Shown piece by piece: positions 31,871-41,446 of a stretch of DNA of 64,000 nucleotides. Source of the stretch: Bacteroidota bacterium (GTDB taxonomy: Bacteria; Bacteroidota; Bacteroidia; Flavobacteriales; Weeksellaceae); the NCBI GenBank assembly GCA_023460855.1, contig JAEWOS010000033.1, forward strand, positions 1 to 64,000, read 5' to 3'. The first letter of the stretch is position 1, and each line of letters starts with the position of its first letter. The position numbers and the translations under genes are program-made. The notes under the pieces were generated by a model that saw only the letters and a program-made list of their open reading frames with translations, was not told the origin of the DNA and made no database searches.

Positions 31871-34225
31871 ATGACAAATTCTGAAGAAGGAAAATGCCCG
31901 TTTCCGCACGGACAAAACACTGGTAACAGTCAGGATCCCCAGGCTCCTTTGAGCGACGATCAAAAACCAAAGAAAAACGATCCGGGACAGGGTGAAACCA
32001 TTCAAAGTGAAAATGAAGAAGCGCGCGCAAATACCACCGGAAGAAATTTCGCAGGAACTACCGGAAAATGTCCGGTAATGCACGGTGCAAATACAGAAGA
32101 AGGAAGTTCCGTAACAAGCTGGTGGCCAAAATCGCTGAACTTTGACATTCTGCATCAGCACGATAAAAAAGTAAATCCGCTCGACGAAGATTTTGATTAC
32201 CGGAAAGAATTTGAAAAACTCGATTATCAGGCACTGAAGGAGGATTTGAGAAATCTGATGACTGATTCTCAGGATTGGTGGCCTGCAGACTGGGGAAATT
32301 ACGCCGGAATGTTTGTGCGTACTGCGTGGCATTTGGCCGGAACATACCGTAAAGCAGATGGTCGAGGAGGTTCCAATACGGGAAATCAGCGTTTTGCTCC
32401 GTTAAATTCGTGGCCGGATAATGTGAATACCGATAAAGGCAGACGATTACTGTGGCCAATTAAAAAGAAATACGGAAATAAAATTTCTTGGGGCGACCTG
32501 ATCGTACTTGCAGGAACTGTTGCTTATGAAGTTGCCGGACTGAAAACGTTCGGATTTGCCGGAGGAAGGTCCGAAATATGGCACCCGGAAAAAGATATTT
32601 ACTGGGGCTCTGAAAGAGAATGGCTTGCGCCGACCGGAAGTGAAGGATCCCGTTACGAAGGTCAGAGAGATTTGGAAAATCCACTCGCAGCGGTAATGAT
32701 GGGATTAATTTATGTAAATCCGGAAGGTGTGGACGGTAATCCGGACCCGCAGAAAACAGCCGATGATATCCGCGTAACTTTTGACAGAATGGCGATGAAT
32801 GATGAAGAAACTGTTGCTTTAACCGTAGGTGGACACACAATTGGAAAATCCCACGGAAACGGAAATCCGGAACTTTTAGGCGGAGATCCTGAAGAATCAG
32901 AACCGGAATTCCAGGGAATGGGATGGCATAATCCGCAGGGAACAGGAAACCGCGGAAATACGATGGTAAGCGGAATTGAAGGTGCATGGACTACCGATCC
33001 TACAAAATGGGACAACGGATTCCTTGATTTACTGCTGAACCACGAATGGGAATTAACGAAAAGTCCGGCAGGAGCATGGCAGTGGGAACCTGTTAATCTA
33101 CCGGAAGAGAAAAAACCTGTGGACGCACACGATCCGACAGTTCGCAGAAATCCGATGATGACAGATGCAGATATGGCAATGAAAGTAGATCCGAAATACA
33201 GAGCGATCTGTGAAAAATTCTATAACGATTTCGACTATCTGAGTGAAACTTTTGCAAGAGCATGGTTTAAGTTAACTCACAGAGATTTGGGGCCAAAAAC
33301 GAGATATCTTGGTCCGGAGGTTCCAGCAGAAGATCTGATTTGGCAGGACCCGATTCCAAAAGGAAATTATGGGCTGAGTGATGCAGATATTCAGGATTTA
33401 AAAAACCAGTTGCTGAACAGCGGATTGTCCAGGGTTGAACTGATCAACACAGCATGGGACAGCGCGAGAACCTGGAGAGGATCTGATTACCGCGGCGGTG
33501 CAAACGGTGCGAGAATTCGCCTGGAACCTCAGAAAAACTGGGAAGGCAACGAACCTGCAAGACTCCAGAAAGTTCTCGATAAACTCACAGAAATTCAGCA
33601 GAATTGCGGTAAAAATATCAGTCTTGCCGACTTGATAGTTCTTGGCGGAACCGCAGCAGTAGAAGCCGCAGCTCGAGAAGCCGGTTTTGATGTGGATGTT
33701 CCTTTTGCTCCGGGAAGAGGTGATGCCACTGCAGAGCAGACCGATGCAGAATCTTTTGGAGATTTAGAGCCGCTTCACGACGGATACAGAAACTGGCTGA
33801 AGAAAGATTATATTGTAAAGCCGGAGGAATTATTGCTAGACAGAACACAACTGATGAATCTGACCGCTCCGGAAATGGTGGTGCTGATTGGAGGAATGCG
33901 CGTTTTGGGAACCAATTACGGCGGAACAAAACACGGCGTATTCACGGAAAGGGAAGGACAACTTACCAATGATTTCTTCGTGAATCTGACCGATATGAAA
34001 TACAAATGGAATCCGAACGGCGACGGCACTTACAATATTGCAGACCGCGTTTCCGGCGAAACCAAATTTACCGCAACACGTGTAGATCTGGTAATCGGTT
34101 CCAATTCCATTTTAAGGTCTTATGCGGAAGTGTATGCACAGGATGACAATCAGGAGAAATTCGTAAAAGATTTCATCAAAGCCTGGACAAAAGTGATGAA
34201 TGCAGACCGTTACGATCTGAATTAA
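31871..34225 (+). CDS. katG: Catalase-peroxidase
   Basis: Haem enzyme that removes H2O2 by catalase and peroxidase cycles. 784 residues with two peroxidase-like domains. Distal residues R150, W153 and H154 (VRTAWH), the Met-Tyr-Trp adduct partners Y281 (LIYVNPEG) and M307 (DRMAMND), and the proximal H322 (GGHTIGK) are all present. The C-terminal haem-less domain follows. An extended N-terminus carries the motif GKCPxxHGxNT twice (7-17 and 65-75), whereas most KatG have it once. No OxyR or other regulator is adjacent. A terminator follows. Confidence 0.97.
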   Translation: MTNSEEGKCPFPHGQNTGNSQDPQAPLSDDQKPKKNDPGQGETIQSENEEARANTTGRNFAGTTGKCPVMHGANTEEGSSVTSWWPKSLNFDILHQHDKKVNPLDEDFDYRKEFEKLDYQALKEDLRNLMTDSQDWWPADWGNYAGMFVRTAWHLAGTYRKADGRGGSNTGNQRFAPLNSWPDNVNTDKGRRLLWPIKKKYGNKISWGDLIVLAGTVAYEVAGLKTFGFAGGRSEIWHPEKDIYWGSEREWLAPTGSEGSRYEGQRDLENPLAAVMMGLIYVNPEGVDGNPDPQKTADDIRVTFDRMAMNDEETVALTVGGHTIGKSHGNGNPELLGGDPEESEPEFQGMGWHNPQGTGNRGNTMVSGIEGAWTTDPTKWDNGFLDLLLNHEWELTKSPAGAWQWEPVNLPEEKKPVDAHDPTVRRNPMMTDADMAMKVDPKYRAICEKFYNDFDYLSETFARAWFKLTHRDLGPKTRYLGPEVPAEDLIWQDPIPKGNYGLSDADIQDLKNQLLNSGLSRVELINTAWDSARTWRGSDYRGGANGARIRLEPQKNWEGNEPARLQKVLDKLTEIQQNCGKNISLADLIVLGGTAAVEAAAREAGFDVDVPFAPGRGDATAEQTDAESFGDLEPLHDGYRNWLKKDYIVKPEELLLDRTQLMNLTAPEMVVLIGGMRVLGTNYGGTKHGVFTEREGQLTNDFFVNLTDMKYKWNPNGDGTYNIADRVSGETKFTATRVDLVIGSNSILRSYAEVYAQDDNQEKFVKDFIKAWTKVMNADRYDLN

Positions 34226-34247
34226 CTGTAGATTTTTTGAGGTTAAC

Positions 34248-34276
34248 AATCCCTTTCACTTTGGTGAAGGGGATTT
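34248..34276 (+). terminator. Terminator after katG
   Basis: Stem AATCCCTTTCAC / GTGAAGGGGATT followed by T residues; may also serve the convergent GH13 gene. Confidence 0.8.
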
Positions 34277-34286
34277 TTAATTGAGA

Positions 34287-35606
34287 TTAATTGTGGAAAA
34301 CCAAAAATCCCCAGGCTGCGAGTTGAAATTTTGCATGAGGAGTCACCGTGGTTGTACTCCCCAAGAAAAAATTGTTGTACGCTCCTGCATGTTCTTCTAA
34401 AAAGCACGTTACTTCAATTTCCATGTCGCTAAAATTAAAAACCCCAATAACCCTGTCGCCATTTTTTGCACGAACGAAGGATAATATATTTTCCATTTGA
34501 TTATTTTCAATTCTCACCATTTCGCCGCCCCATTTTGCATTCCAAAGCGCCTGGTTCTGATGTTTCAACTCAAATATTTTCTCAAACAATTGCTCGTCTT
34601 GATGCGGTTTCCAGTCGATTGGATCGCGGTCAAAGAATTTCAGTGCGCGGTTTAATCCAGCTTCCTGCCCGTTGTAAATCAAAGGCATTCCGTCCATGAG
34701 AAAAGTAAAAACGGTCATGCATTCTAACGCTTCACCAAAATTTTCCTTCGGCGTTCCTTCCCAAGAATTTTTATCGTGGTTGTCTATAAAATTTAACCTA
34801 ATTCCATCCTTTGGGAAAGTTGAAACATGCTCCGCAAGATAGCTTTCAGCTAAGAATCGGGCATTCTTTCTTCCAGCTGCAATTTCGTGCAGAATATTCC
34901 ATAAAGTCCAGTTATAACTGGCATCAAAAGCCTTTCTGTGTAAATCACGATCCTCGGCTTCAGCCAGCATGAACACGGGCTTAATTGCTTCGAGTTCTTT
35001 TCGGGCATTTTCCCAGAAATCAATCGGTACAAATGAAGCGACATCACAGCGAAAACCATCAATATCAAATTTTTCAACCCAATATTTCATCGCGTCTGTC
35101 ATGTATTTGCGCAAATCGGGATTCCCGTAATCAAATTCAATGATATCATCGTAATCGCGCCATTTCGTCGACTGAAATTTACCGTCAGATGTGCGTTTGT
35201 AATACTCAGGATTCGTTTCTGTAAGCTGATTGTCCCAGCTGCTGTGATTTGCAACCCAGTCTAAAATCACATACAATCCATTGTCGTGAATGGCGTTGAC
35301 AAGGTCCTGAAAATCGCTTTCTGTTCCGAATTCCGGATTAATTCCCTCAAAATCCTGAACGGAATAATAACTACCCAAACTTCCTTTGCGGTTTATTTCA
35401 CCGATCGGATGAACCGGCATCAGCCAGATGATGTCAATTCCCAGTTCTTTTAGACGCGGCAACTGTTTTTCTACGGCTTTGAAACTGCCTTCAGCTGAAA
35501 ACTGACGGATATTCAGTTCATACAGTACGGCGCTTTTAATCCATTCTGGATTGGTTAACTGAACATATTTATTTGGTATGTACGGACTTTCAGTATTTTC
35601 CTGCAT
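34287..35606 (-). CDS. Alpha-amylase family glycoside hydrolase (GH13)
   Basis: 439 residues from the ATG at 35606; the frame is open to 35693 but the extra 29 residues are not convincing. A (beta/alpha)8 GH13 barrel: region I DWVANH, region II GFRCDVASF with the nucleophile Asp (~188), region III MLAEAED with the acid/base Glu (~216), region IV FIDNHDKNSW with the third acid. A C-terminal beta domain follows (ENILSFVRAKNGDRVIGVFNFS). There is no signal peptide from the chosen start, so a cytosolic role on malto-oligosaccharides or trehalose-type sugars is likely. The exact activity is unknown. Confidence 0.88.
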   Translation of the reverse strand: MQENTESPYIPNKYVQLTNPEWIKSAVLYELNIRQFSAEGSFKAVEKQLPRLKELGIDIIWLMPVHPIGEINRKGSLGSYYSVQDFEGINPEFGTESDFQDLVNAIHDNGLYVILDWVANHSSWDNQLTETNPEYYKRTSDGKFQSTKWRDYDDIIEFDYGNPDLRKYMTDAMKYWVEKFDIDGFRCDVASFVPIDFWENARKELEAIKPVFMLAEAEDRDLHRKAFDASYNWTLWNILHEIAAGRKNARFLAESYLAEHVSTFPKDGIRLNFIDNHDKNSWEGTPKENFGEALECMTVFTFLMDGMPLIYNGQEAGLNRALKFFDRDPIDWKPHQDEQLFEKIFELKHQNQALWNAKWGGEMVRIENNQMENILSFVRAKNGDRVIGVFNFSDMEIEVTCFLEEHAGAYNNFFLGSTTTVTPHAKFQLAAWGFLVFHN

Positions 35607-35697
35607 CTTAATCGTGGTAATTCGGGAATATACTTTGCATTGTAATTTTGAAATGCTTCCCGCGAATAAAAGTAACGATTTATGAAGTGCCATTTAT

Positions 35698-35705
35698 TAT
35701 TTTTG
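35698..35705 (+). promoter_or_regulatory. -7 element TATTTTTG for the GT32 gene
   Basis: TATTTTTG ends 16 nt before ATG 35722; predicted start near 35710. Confidence 0.4.
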
Positions 35706-35721
35706 ATTTTCTAAATTTTCT

Positions 35722-36507
35722 ATGATTCCCAAAAAAATACATTATTGCTGGTTTGGCGGCCACGAAAAAAGTGATCTCGCAAAGCACTGCCTTGAAACCT
35801 GGAAAAACGTTCATCCTGATTTTGAAATTATTGAATGGAATGAAAGTAATTCGCCTATCGCAGATAATAATTATGTGAAAGAAGCTTTCGAACAGGGAAA
35901 ATGGGCTTTTGTGTCCGATTATGTCCGTTCCAAAGTGATGTTTGAACATGGCGGAATTTACATGGACACCGATATGGAGCTGAAACTTCCGCTCGATGAA
36001 TTTCTCAGCGAGAAGGCAGTCTGCGGTTTTGAAGTGAAAGGGGTGCCGTATTCCGCATTCTGGATGGCCGAACCCGGACATCAGCTCAGTAAGGATTTTA
36101 TGGAATATTACAATAATCAGGAAGGATTTGAGGAAAGAATCAACACAGATATTTTCTCGGAAATGCTGGAGGAAAAATATGGAGCCGACCGCTACGCTGA
36201 TACATACCAGGAACTGAAGCACGGTGTTAAACTATATCCTTCGGTTTATTTTTCTCAGGATTTACCGAAGAATTACGTCAGCCACCATTTCAACGGATCC
36301 TGGTTTGGCGGGGATTCCGAAAACACACACAAAAAAATGGTAAATGTTTATGGACTTTTGGAAAGGCTTACCAAATATCCGGATGCCAAAACTGCCGTGG
36401 AAAGCATTTTGGATGAGCATAAAATCATAGAAATCAATCATATTCTTGATCTGTTCCCAAAAGAAAAAATCGAAGCATATTTAAGCGAAAAGGAGCAGTC
36501 AGGTTAA
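35722..36507 (+). CDS. Glycosyltransferase family 32-like protein
   Basis: 261 residues. Opens with IPKKIHYCWFGG and has the GT32/capsular-type core FVSDYVRSKVMFEHGGIYMDTDMEL, where DTD is the metal-binding DxD motif. Such enzymes transfer hexoses from nucleotide sugars to glycans or lipids at the cytosolic face. It stands alone, divergent from the GH13 gene. Acceptor unknown. Confidence 0.88.
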   Translation: MIPKKIHYCWFGGHEKSDLAKHCLETWKNVHPDFEIIEWNESNSPIADNNYVKEAFEQGKWAFVSDYVRSKVMFEHGGIYMDTDMELKLPLDEFLSEKAVCGFEVKGVPYSAFWMAEPGHQLSKDFMEYYNNQEGFEERINTDIFSEMLEEKYGADRYADTYQELKHGVKLYPSVYFSQDLPKNYVSHHFNGSWFGGDSENTHKKMVNVYGLLERLTKYPDAKTAVESILDEHKIIEINHILDLFPKEKIEAYLSEKEQSG

Positions 36508-36765
36508 CAGTTTTCAATTTTTATTTTGATTTGAACCTGGAACGGAAACAAAAAAAGCAGATTAAACGAAATTCTTAAGATGGATTCCATCTCTTGATTC
36601 GAGATTGACTTGGCCTGTTCCGGTTTCCAAATTGCTTTGCTGCATGGTTTACCAGTCTTACAGGATAAAGATTAATTTTTCTTACCGAATCTAACACTTT
36701 TTCGGAGACCGCTTTTAATATTGAAATGTTTTAATAATTTCGATACCTGATCCTCAAAGTTAATT
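36508..36765. other. Intergenic region with no recognised gene
   Basis: 258 bp between the GT32 gene and the membrane-protein gene. I see no RNA, repeat or terminator that I can support. A -7-like element was not found. Confidence 0.5.
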
Positions 36766-37845
36766 ATGATCTTAATCTCAATTGGAATTATAGCTACGCT
36801 TGTTGGATTATTTTTGATAGCTCGCAGTCAAATTTCCAAAGAAAATGTTACGAAAAAAGAAGTATTCTGGATCAGCCTTAGCGTGATCTCGTTTCTGCTT
36901 TTTGCAATGGGGCTTTTTTTTCACGAAGGTGCTTTTGGAGAAGCGATTGATCCTGTGGACACGTGCTATTTGCCGTTTAATAAAGATCATTCTCCAACAT
37001 TGCTTTGGTATTGCGGACTTCATTTTATCGCGATTTTTCTTTCCTGGAAAAAACTCCACAAACTTTCTCCGGTTGTAAAGGCGTTGGTACTTGCGGTTTT
37101 AGCAATTGCCACTGTGTTTTTTACTGCACTGTTTATTCAGGTTATTTCGCACAACACTTCAGAATGGGATATGTATAAAGGAAATGACGGAACCGGATTT
37201 TTTATTTGGTTTCCGGCAGTTATGATGGTTCTGGGTATATTTTTTATCATGAAAATATTAAATCTTGAATCTGAAACTTCAGCAAATAGATCTTACAAAA
37301 ATGCATTGCTTCAGCGCTTTAACAGTTTTCTGGCAGACAGAAAAAATCTTCCTCTTGGGGTGCTCGTCCTGTTGTTTCCTTTTTTGATTATTTCTACTGT
37401 CATCCTGATCATTTTCGGGCAACAGTACGATTCCGCAGTTAAAGTTTTCACGGAAACATACCTGTGGACATTTTCTCAGCATGTTCCTCCGCCGCCTTTG
37501 GATCACCGCGGACATTATCTGTGCACCGTCGCTGCAAAAGGATCACCGGAAATTGTGAAACCAAAATACATTGGTTCGCGTGGCGGACAAAAAATAATTG
37601 TAAACCGGCAGCTTCAGATTGCGAATGCTTTTGAGGGAATCATCGAGAATAAATTTCCAATAATCCATAACTTTATCAGGAAAAATTATGATAAATATGG
37701 TTATAATCTTTCACGAAAAATTACCAGTTCGGCGCTGAGCAACCTTACCTATTTATTAATGAAACCGCTTGAAATTTTTTTCCTCATTTTCATTTATACT
37801 TTTGATACAAATCCTGAAAACAGAATTGCGCGGCAGTATCTATAA
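36766..37845 (+). CDS. Membrane protein of unknown function (DUF6688-like)
   Basis: 359 residues. The N-terminal ~235 hold about five to six membrane helices (2-20, 35-52, 84-102, 108-130, 150-168, 198-218). The cytosolic C-terminal part has a well-ordered pattern: PPPPLDHRGHYLCTVAA, then KPKYIGSRGGQKIIVNRQLQIANAFE, MKPLEIFF and a final Asp/Pro/Glu/Arg block. That pattern is what I remember of DUF6688 proteins. No activity is known. It has no operon partner. Confidence 0.65.
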   Translation: MILISIGIIATLVGLFLIARSQISKENVTKKEVFWISLSVISFLLFAMGLFFHEGAFGEAIDPVDTCYLPFNKDHSPTLLWYCGLHFIAIFLSWKKLHKLSPVVKALVLAVLAIATVFFTALFIQVISHNTSEWDMYKGNDGTGFFIWFPAVMMVLGIFFIMKILNLESETSANRSYKNALLQRFNSFLADRKNLPLGVLVLLFPFLIISTVILIIFGQQYDSAVKVFTETYLWTFSQHVPPPPLDHRGHYLCTVAAKGSPEIVKPKYIGSRGGQKIIVNRQLQIANAFEGIIENKFPIIHNFIRKNYDKYGYNLSRKITSSALSNLTYLLMKPLEIFFLIFIYTFDTNPENRIARQYL

Positions 37846-37893
37846 TAAAGTGCTCACTAAATCAGCAATTTCCGTACTTTTAAATAATTAATC

Positions 37894-38294
37894 ATGCAAA
37901 TCTCAAAGATGTTTCAATATTCGCTGATTACTTTTATTCTGCTGATGACATGGAATTGCAGCAAATCTCAGCCTGTAAACAGAAATTCTTCTGAACCGTT
38001 TGTAATCGGAGACTACAGATTGATCTCTGCAAGTTTATTGCTGGCAATCATATCAGTTTTATACTCGTGTAACAATGAGTCGCTCGAAAATACCACCTGG
38101 AAGTATTGTGGCGACAATGGTGGAGTTTCTGATGTGATAGTAACGATAAATATGCTTCAGTTAGAAATGACACTATTTTTAGAAAAGATTCAGCGATGGC
38201 AATTATAGATAAGATAACATTTCACTACGGAGAAAGGAGGCTTTATGTGAGGGAACTGAATGAACCCGCACTATACCGTTATTGTGAACAGTAA
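37894..38294 (+). pseudogene. Frameshifted small lipoprotein gene, also a fusion of two lipoprotein starts
   Basis: The first frame (stop at 38208) reads a lipoprotein start (LLMTWNCSKSQ), runs after ~35 residues into a second one (LLLAIISVLYSCNNE), and continues LENTTWKYCGDNGG. Near 38131-38150 the coding frame changes: the other frame is open from 38133 and reads DKYASVRNDTIFRKD...RELNEPALYRYCEQ up to the stop at 38294. Two signals in one frame plus a shift show decay by deletion and frameshift. LENTTWK resembles LENSYWK in the neighbour at 38260, so it belongs to the same family. Confidence 0.7.
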
Positions 38295-38742
38295 TTTTTT
38301 TTACACAGTGCAATTCTCAGTCAGGATCTTGAAAGTTTTTTCTTTTTGCTCACTTTTAGTACTGAACTTTTCATGTACCACACGTCCTGCAAATGAAAGC
38401 AATGTCAATGTGAGCCTGGAAAATTCTTACTGGAAAATTGTGGAAAAGCCCTGTAAAAATTGTTTCATACTGGAAAAACAGAAATCATTTAAAAAAATAA
38501 GAAAGCCAGACCGTGGTACTTACCTGTACTTTGATGAATCTAAAGTAAGGGTGATTAACAACTGTACACAGAATTACGCTGATTTTAATTGGGACGAAAC
38601 CTCTTCAGTCTTGAAAATAGAAAATATGGCGGACGGAGTTATTGTGTCTGACTGTAATCCACCTGATTTTCCGGCCGGTTTTTATTCAGGAAAAATGCAA
38701 AGTACGGGTAAATTTATTCTTGCATTGTTACGGCAGAACTGA
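38260..38742 (+). CDS. Small lipoprotein, possibly META-like
   Basis: 160 residues. A lipoprotein signal is visible as ILKVFSFCSLLVLNFSC (lipobox LNFSC, Cys near residue 39). The mature part has SLENSYWKIVEKPCK, then DRGTYLYFDESKVRVINNC, suggesting a small lipocalin/META-type barrel, a guess based on layout. The ORF start (38260) lies inside the frameshifted gene before it; an inner start near the signal (around 38300-38330, non-ATG) is more likely. No function known. Confidence 0.6.
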   Translation: MNPHYTVIVNSNFFYTVQFSVRILKVFSFCSLLVLNFSCTTRPANESNVNVSLENSYWKIVEKPCKNCFILEKQKSFKKIRKPDRGTYLYFDESKVRVINNCTQNYADFNWDETSSVLKIENMADGVIVSDCNPPDFPAGFYSGKMQSTGKFILALLRQN

Positions 38743-38798
38743 ATTTTCGCAATCATGTGCTTGAGTTCCGTAATCCGATCCTTCCCCCTGAAAATTCT

Positions 38799-38806
38799 TA
38801 TCTTTG
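38799..38806 (+). promoter_or_regulatory. -7 element TATCTTTG upstream of the E1 gene
   Basis: TATCTTTG ends 6 nt before ATG 38813; the mRNA would have at most about two leader bases. Confidence 0.6.
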
Positions 38807-38812
38807 TGAGCA

Positions 38813-40885
38813 ATGAAAACAGCGACCAAAGAGAAAGTTTCACAGGATATTGCTCTGAAGGCATTCCGTCATATGATGCTCGCAAAAGCAATGGCGGATA
38901 TCTACGAAGAGAACAGAAATATTACCAAATACGTTCATTCCACATCGCGCGGTCATGAAGCGATTCAGCTCGCGACTGCTTATCAGCTCACTCCCGAAGA
39001 CTGGGTTTCTCCGTATTACCGTGATGAAAGCCTTTTGCTCGGAATCGGTTTTGAGCCTTACAGACTGATGCTTCAGTTGCTTGCAAAAGCGGATGATCCT
39101 TTTTCCGGCGGACGTTCGTATTATTCGCATCCTTCAAGCCGCGAAGAAGATAAACCGAAAATTATTCACCAGAGTTCCGCAACAGGGATGCAGGCAATTC
39201 CTACAACCGGTGTTGCTCAGGGAATAAAATATATTCAGGAATTCAATATTCAGGAATTTGAAAATAATCCGGTGGTGATTTGCAGTCTCGGAGATAATTC
39301 TGTGACGGAAGGAGAAGTGGCTGAAGCTTTTCAGTTCGCTGCATTGCATCAGCTTCCGGTCATTTTCCTGGTTCAGGATAACGAATGGGGAATTTCGGTA
39401 ACAAAAGATGAGGCCCGTACTTCCGATGCATACGATTATGCAGCCGGTTTTGTCGGCCTGAACAGAATGCGGGTTGACGGAACGGATTTCATGGAAAGTT
39501 ACCAGGCAATGAAACAGGCCGTTGAGTTTGTCCGTGAGGAAAGAAAGCCGTTGCTCGTTTGTGCTAAAACCGTGTTGATTGGTCACCACACTTCCGGCGT
39601 CCGTCGCGAATTTTACCGTGATGAGGAAGATCTGGAGAAGCACCGTTCACAGGATCCCGGAATTATTCTCAAAAATTATTTGTTAAAGGATGGATTTGAA
39701 GAAAATCTGCTGAATGAAATTGAGGCGAATTGTCGCGCAGAAGCAGAAGAAGCTTTTCAGCAGGCAATAGCCGCACCGGATCCCGAACCTGAAACGGTGA
39801 GCAATCATGTTTTTGCACCAACACCTGTTACGGAAGAAAGCGGCGACCGCACCCCTGAAAACGGTGAAAAAATTGTGATGGTCGATGCAGCAATTCACGC
39901 GATTCAGGAACTGATGTGGAAGCATCCTGAAGCATTGCTGTACGGACAGGATGTCGGCGAAAGAATTGGTGGCGTATTCCGTGAAACCGTTACCTTAGGA
40001 ACGAAATTCGGAAATAAAAGGGTTTTCAACACCGCAATTCAGGAAGCATATATTATCGGTTCAACTGTTGGAATGAGCGCGGTCGGATTGAAACCGATTG
40101 TGGAGGTGCAGTTTGCCGATTATATCTATCCGGGAATCAATCAGTTGATTACAGAAATTTCAAAATCCTGTTACCTTTCTCAGGGAAAATTTCCGGTGAG
40201 CAGTATTATCCGCGTTCCAATCGGAGCTTACGGCGGAGGCGGACCTTATCACAGCGGAAGTGTTGAAAGTCTTTTAGCCAATATCAAAGGAATTAAAGTG
40301 GCATATCCAAGCAACGCTGCAGATTTTAAAGGATTGCTGAAAGCGGCGTATTACGATCCAAATCCTGTGGTAATGCTGGAGCACAAAGGTTTATATTGGA
40401 GCAAAGTTCCGGGTACAGAAGATGCCAAAACCGTTGAGCCTGCCGAAGATTACATCCTGCCATTCGGAAAAGCCAATATTATTCAGAATGCCGACACGAA
40501 TTTAACAGAGCGCGGAAAATCGCTGGTAATTGTTACTTACGGAATGGGCGTTTTCTGGGCGAAAGAAGCCGCGAAGGAATTTGAAGGTCTTGTCGAGATT
40601 ATCGATTTGCGTACTTTAATTCCGCTGGATGAAGAACTGGTTTATGAAAGAGTGAAATTACACAGCAGATGTATTGTTCTTACGGAAGAGCAGTTGCAGA
40701 ATTCTTTTGCTGAAGCATTTGCGCACAGAATTACTTCAAGCTGCTTTAAATATCTGGACGCGCCGGTGGAAACCGTGGGAGCACTGAATCTTCCTGCAGT
40801 TCCGATCAATCTGGTGCTGGAAAAAGAAATGCTTCCAAACCCTGAAAAACTAAAAACAGCCATCGAAAAAGTGTTGAATTTCTAA
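38813..40885 (+). CDS. Alpha-keto-acid dehydrogenase E1, fused alpha and beta subunits
   Basis: Thiamine-diphosphate-dependent E1 that decarboxylates an alpha-keto acid and passes the acyl group to a lipoyl E2. Residues ~15-330 are E1-alpha (VICSLGDNSVTEGEVAEAF with the ThDP GD...N motif) and ~350-690 E1-beta (GQDVGERIGGVFRETVTL, GAYGGGGPYHSGS, C-terminal transketolase_C). Fusion of the two chains in one 690-residue protein is usual in Bacteroidota; branched-chain keto acids are the likely substrate (bkdAB-type), but pyruvate cannot be excluded. No E2 or E3 gene is nearby. Confidence 0.9.
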   Translation: MKTATKEKVSQDIALKAFRHMMLAKAMADIYEENRNITKYVHSTSRGHEAIQLATAYQLTPEDWVSPYYRDESLLLGIGFEPYRLMLQLLAKADDPFSGGRSYYSHPSSREEDKPKIIHQSSATGMQAIPTTGVAQGIKYIQEFNIQEFENNPVVICSLGDNSVTEGEVAEAFQFAALHQLPVIFLVQDNEWGISVTKDEARTSDAYDYAAGFVGLNRMRVDGTDFMESYQAMKQAVEFVREERKPLLVCAKTVLIGHHTSGVRREFYRDEEDLEKHRSQDPGIILKNYLLKDGFEENLLNEIEANCRAEAEEAFQQAIAAPDPEPETVSNHVFAPTPVTEESGDRTPENGEKIVMVDAAIHAIQELMWKHPEALLYGQDVGERIGGVFRETVTLGTKFGNKRVFNTAIQEAYIIGSTVGMSAVGLKPIVEVQFADYIYPGINQLITEISKSCYLSQGKFPVSSIIRVPIGAYGGGGPYHSGSVESLLANIKGIKVAYPSNAADFKGLLKAAYYDPNPVVMLEHKGLYWSKVPGTEDAKTVEPAEDYILPFGKANIIQNADTNLTERGKSLVIVTYGMGVFWAKEAAKEFEGLVEIIDLRTLIPLDEELVYERVKLHSRCIVLTEEQLQNSFAEAFAHRITSSCFKYLDAPVETVGALNLPAVPINLVLEKEMLPNPEKLKTAIEKVLNF

Positions 40886-40936
40886 ATGGGAATCGGCGTT
40901 TTATAATAGTTAAAAACAATAAAAAAGAATTTAATT

Positions 40937-41425
40937 ATGAAAAAAATAATTGCCGGATTATTCATTATTTACGGAACAGTTGCATTCGGACAAAGGTCGG
41001 AAGTGTTCCTTTCAAAAATCACCAAAAATCCGATACGCAGAACGAACCTTACACTGCCGAAAAGTCAGGCAGATAAGGCCACAAACCGTGGGATGACTTC
41101 CAGAGCCGCAAGTGCTCCGAAATATCTTACAGATCCTGCTGCAACCGTGGAAACTACTACTATTTTCATTAACAATCCGAACAAAACATCCATCAAATTT
41201 GCTTTGGGAAATAATGACGTGATGTCTATCCATACCATTAAACCAAACAGTTACTGGAAAGGGGAAGTGAACGAAAACTGGCAGAATTTTATTTTGCGTA
41301 CCAACAACAAAGATGTTGCATACAGTATTCGTGCGTATAATTGCTTCAATATTTACTGGAACGGTGGAAAGGCAAGCTGGGATCTCGAAAAAACCAAATG
41401 CAGCCGCTACATCAATCTGGAATAA
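40937..41425 (+). CDS. Secreted protein of unknown function (162 aa)
   Basis: Signal peptide KKIIAGLFIIYGTVAFGQ. The mature ~145 residues contain TTIFINNPNKTSIKFALG...MSIHTIKPNSYWKGEVNENWQNFILRTN and a C-terminal Cys pair (YNCFNIYW...TKCSRYINL). No domain recognised. It lies 51 bp after the E1 gene without a clear terminator; the functional link is doubtful. Confidence 0.7.
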   Translation: MKKIIAGLFIIYGTVAFGQRSEVFLSKITKNPIRRTNLTLPKSQADKATNRGMTSRAASAPKYLTDPAATVETTTIFINNPNKTSIKFALGNNDVMSIHTIKPNSYWKGEVNENWQNFILRTNNKDVAYSIRAYNCFNIYWNGGKASWDLEKTKCSRYINLE

Positions 41426-41446
41426 TTTGTCCGGAACCGGTTATTC

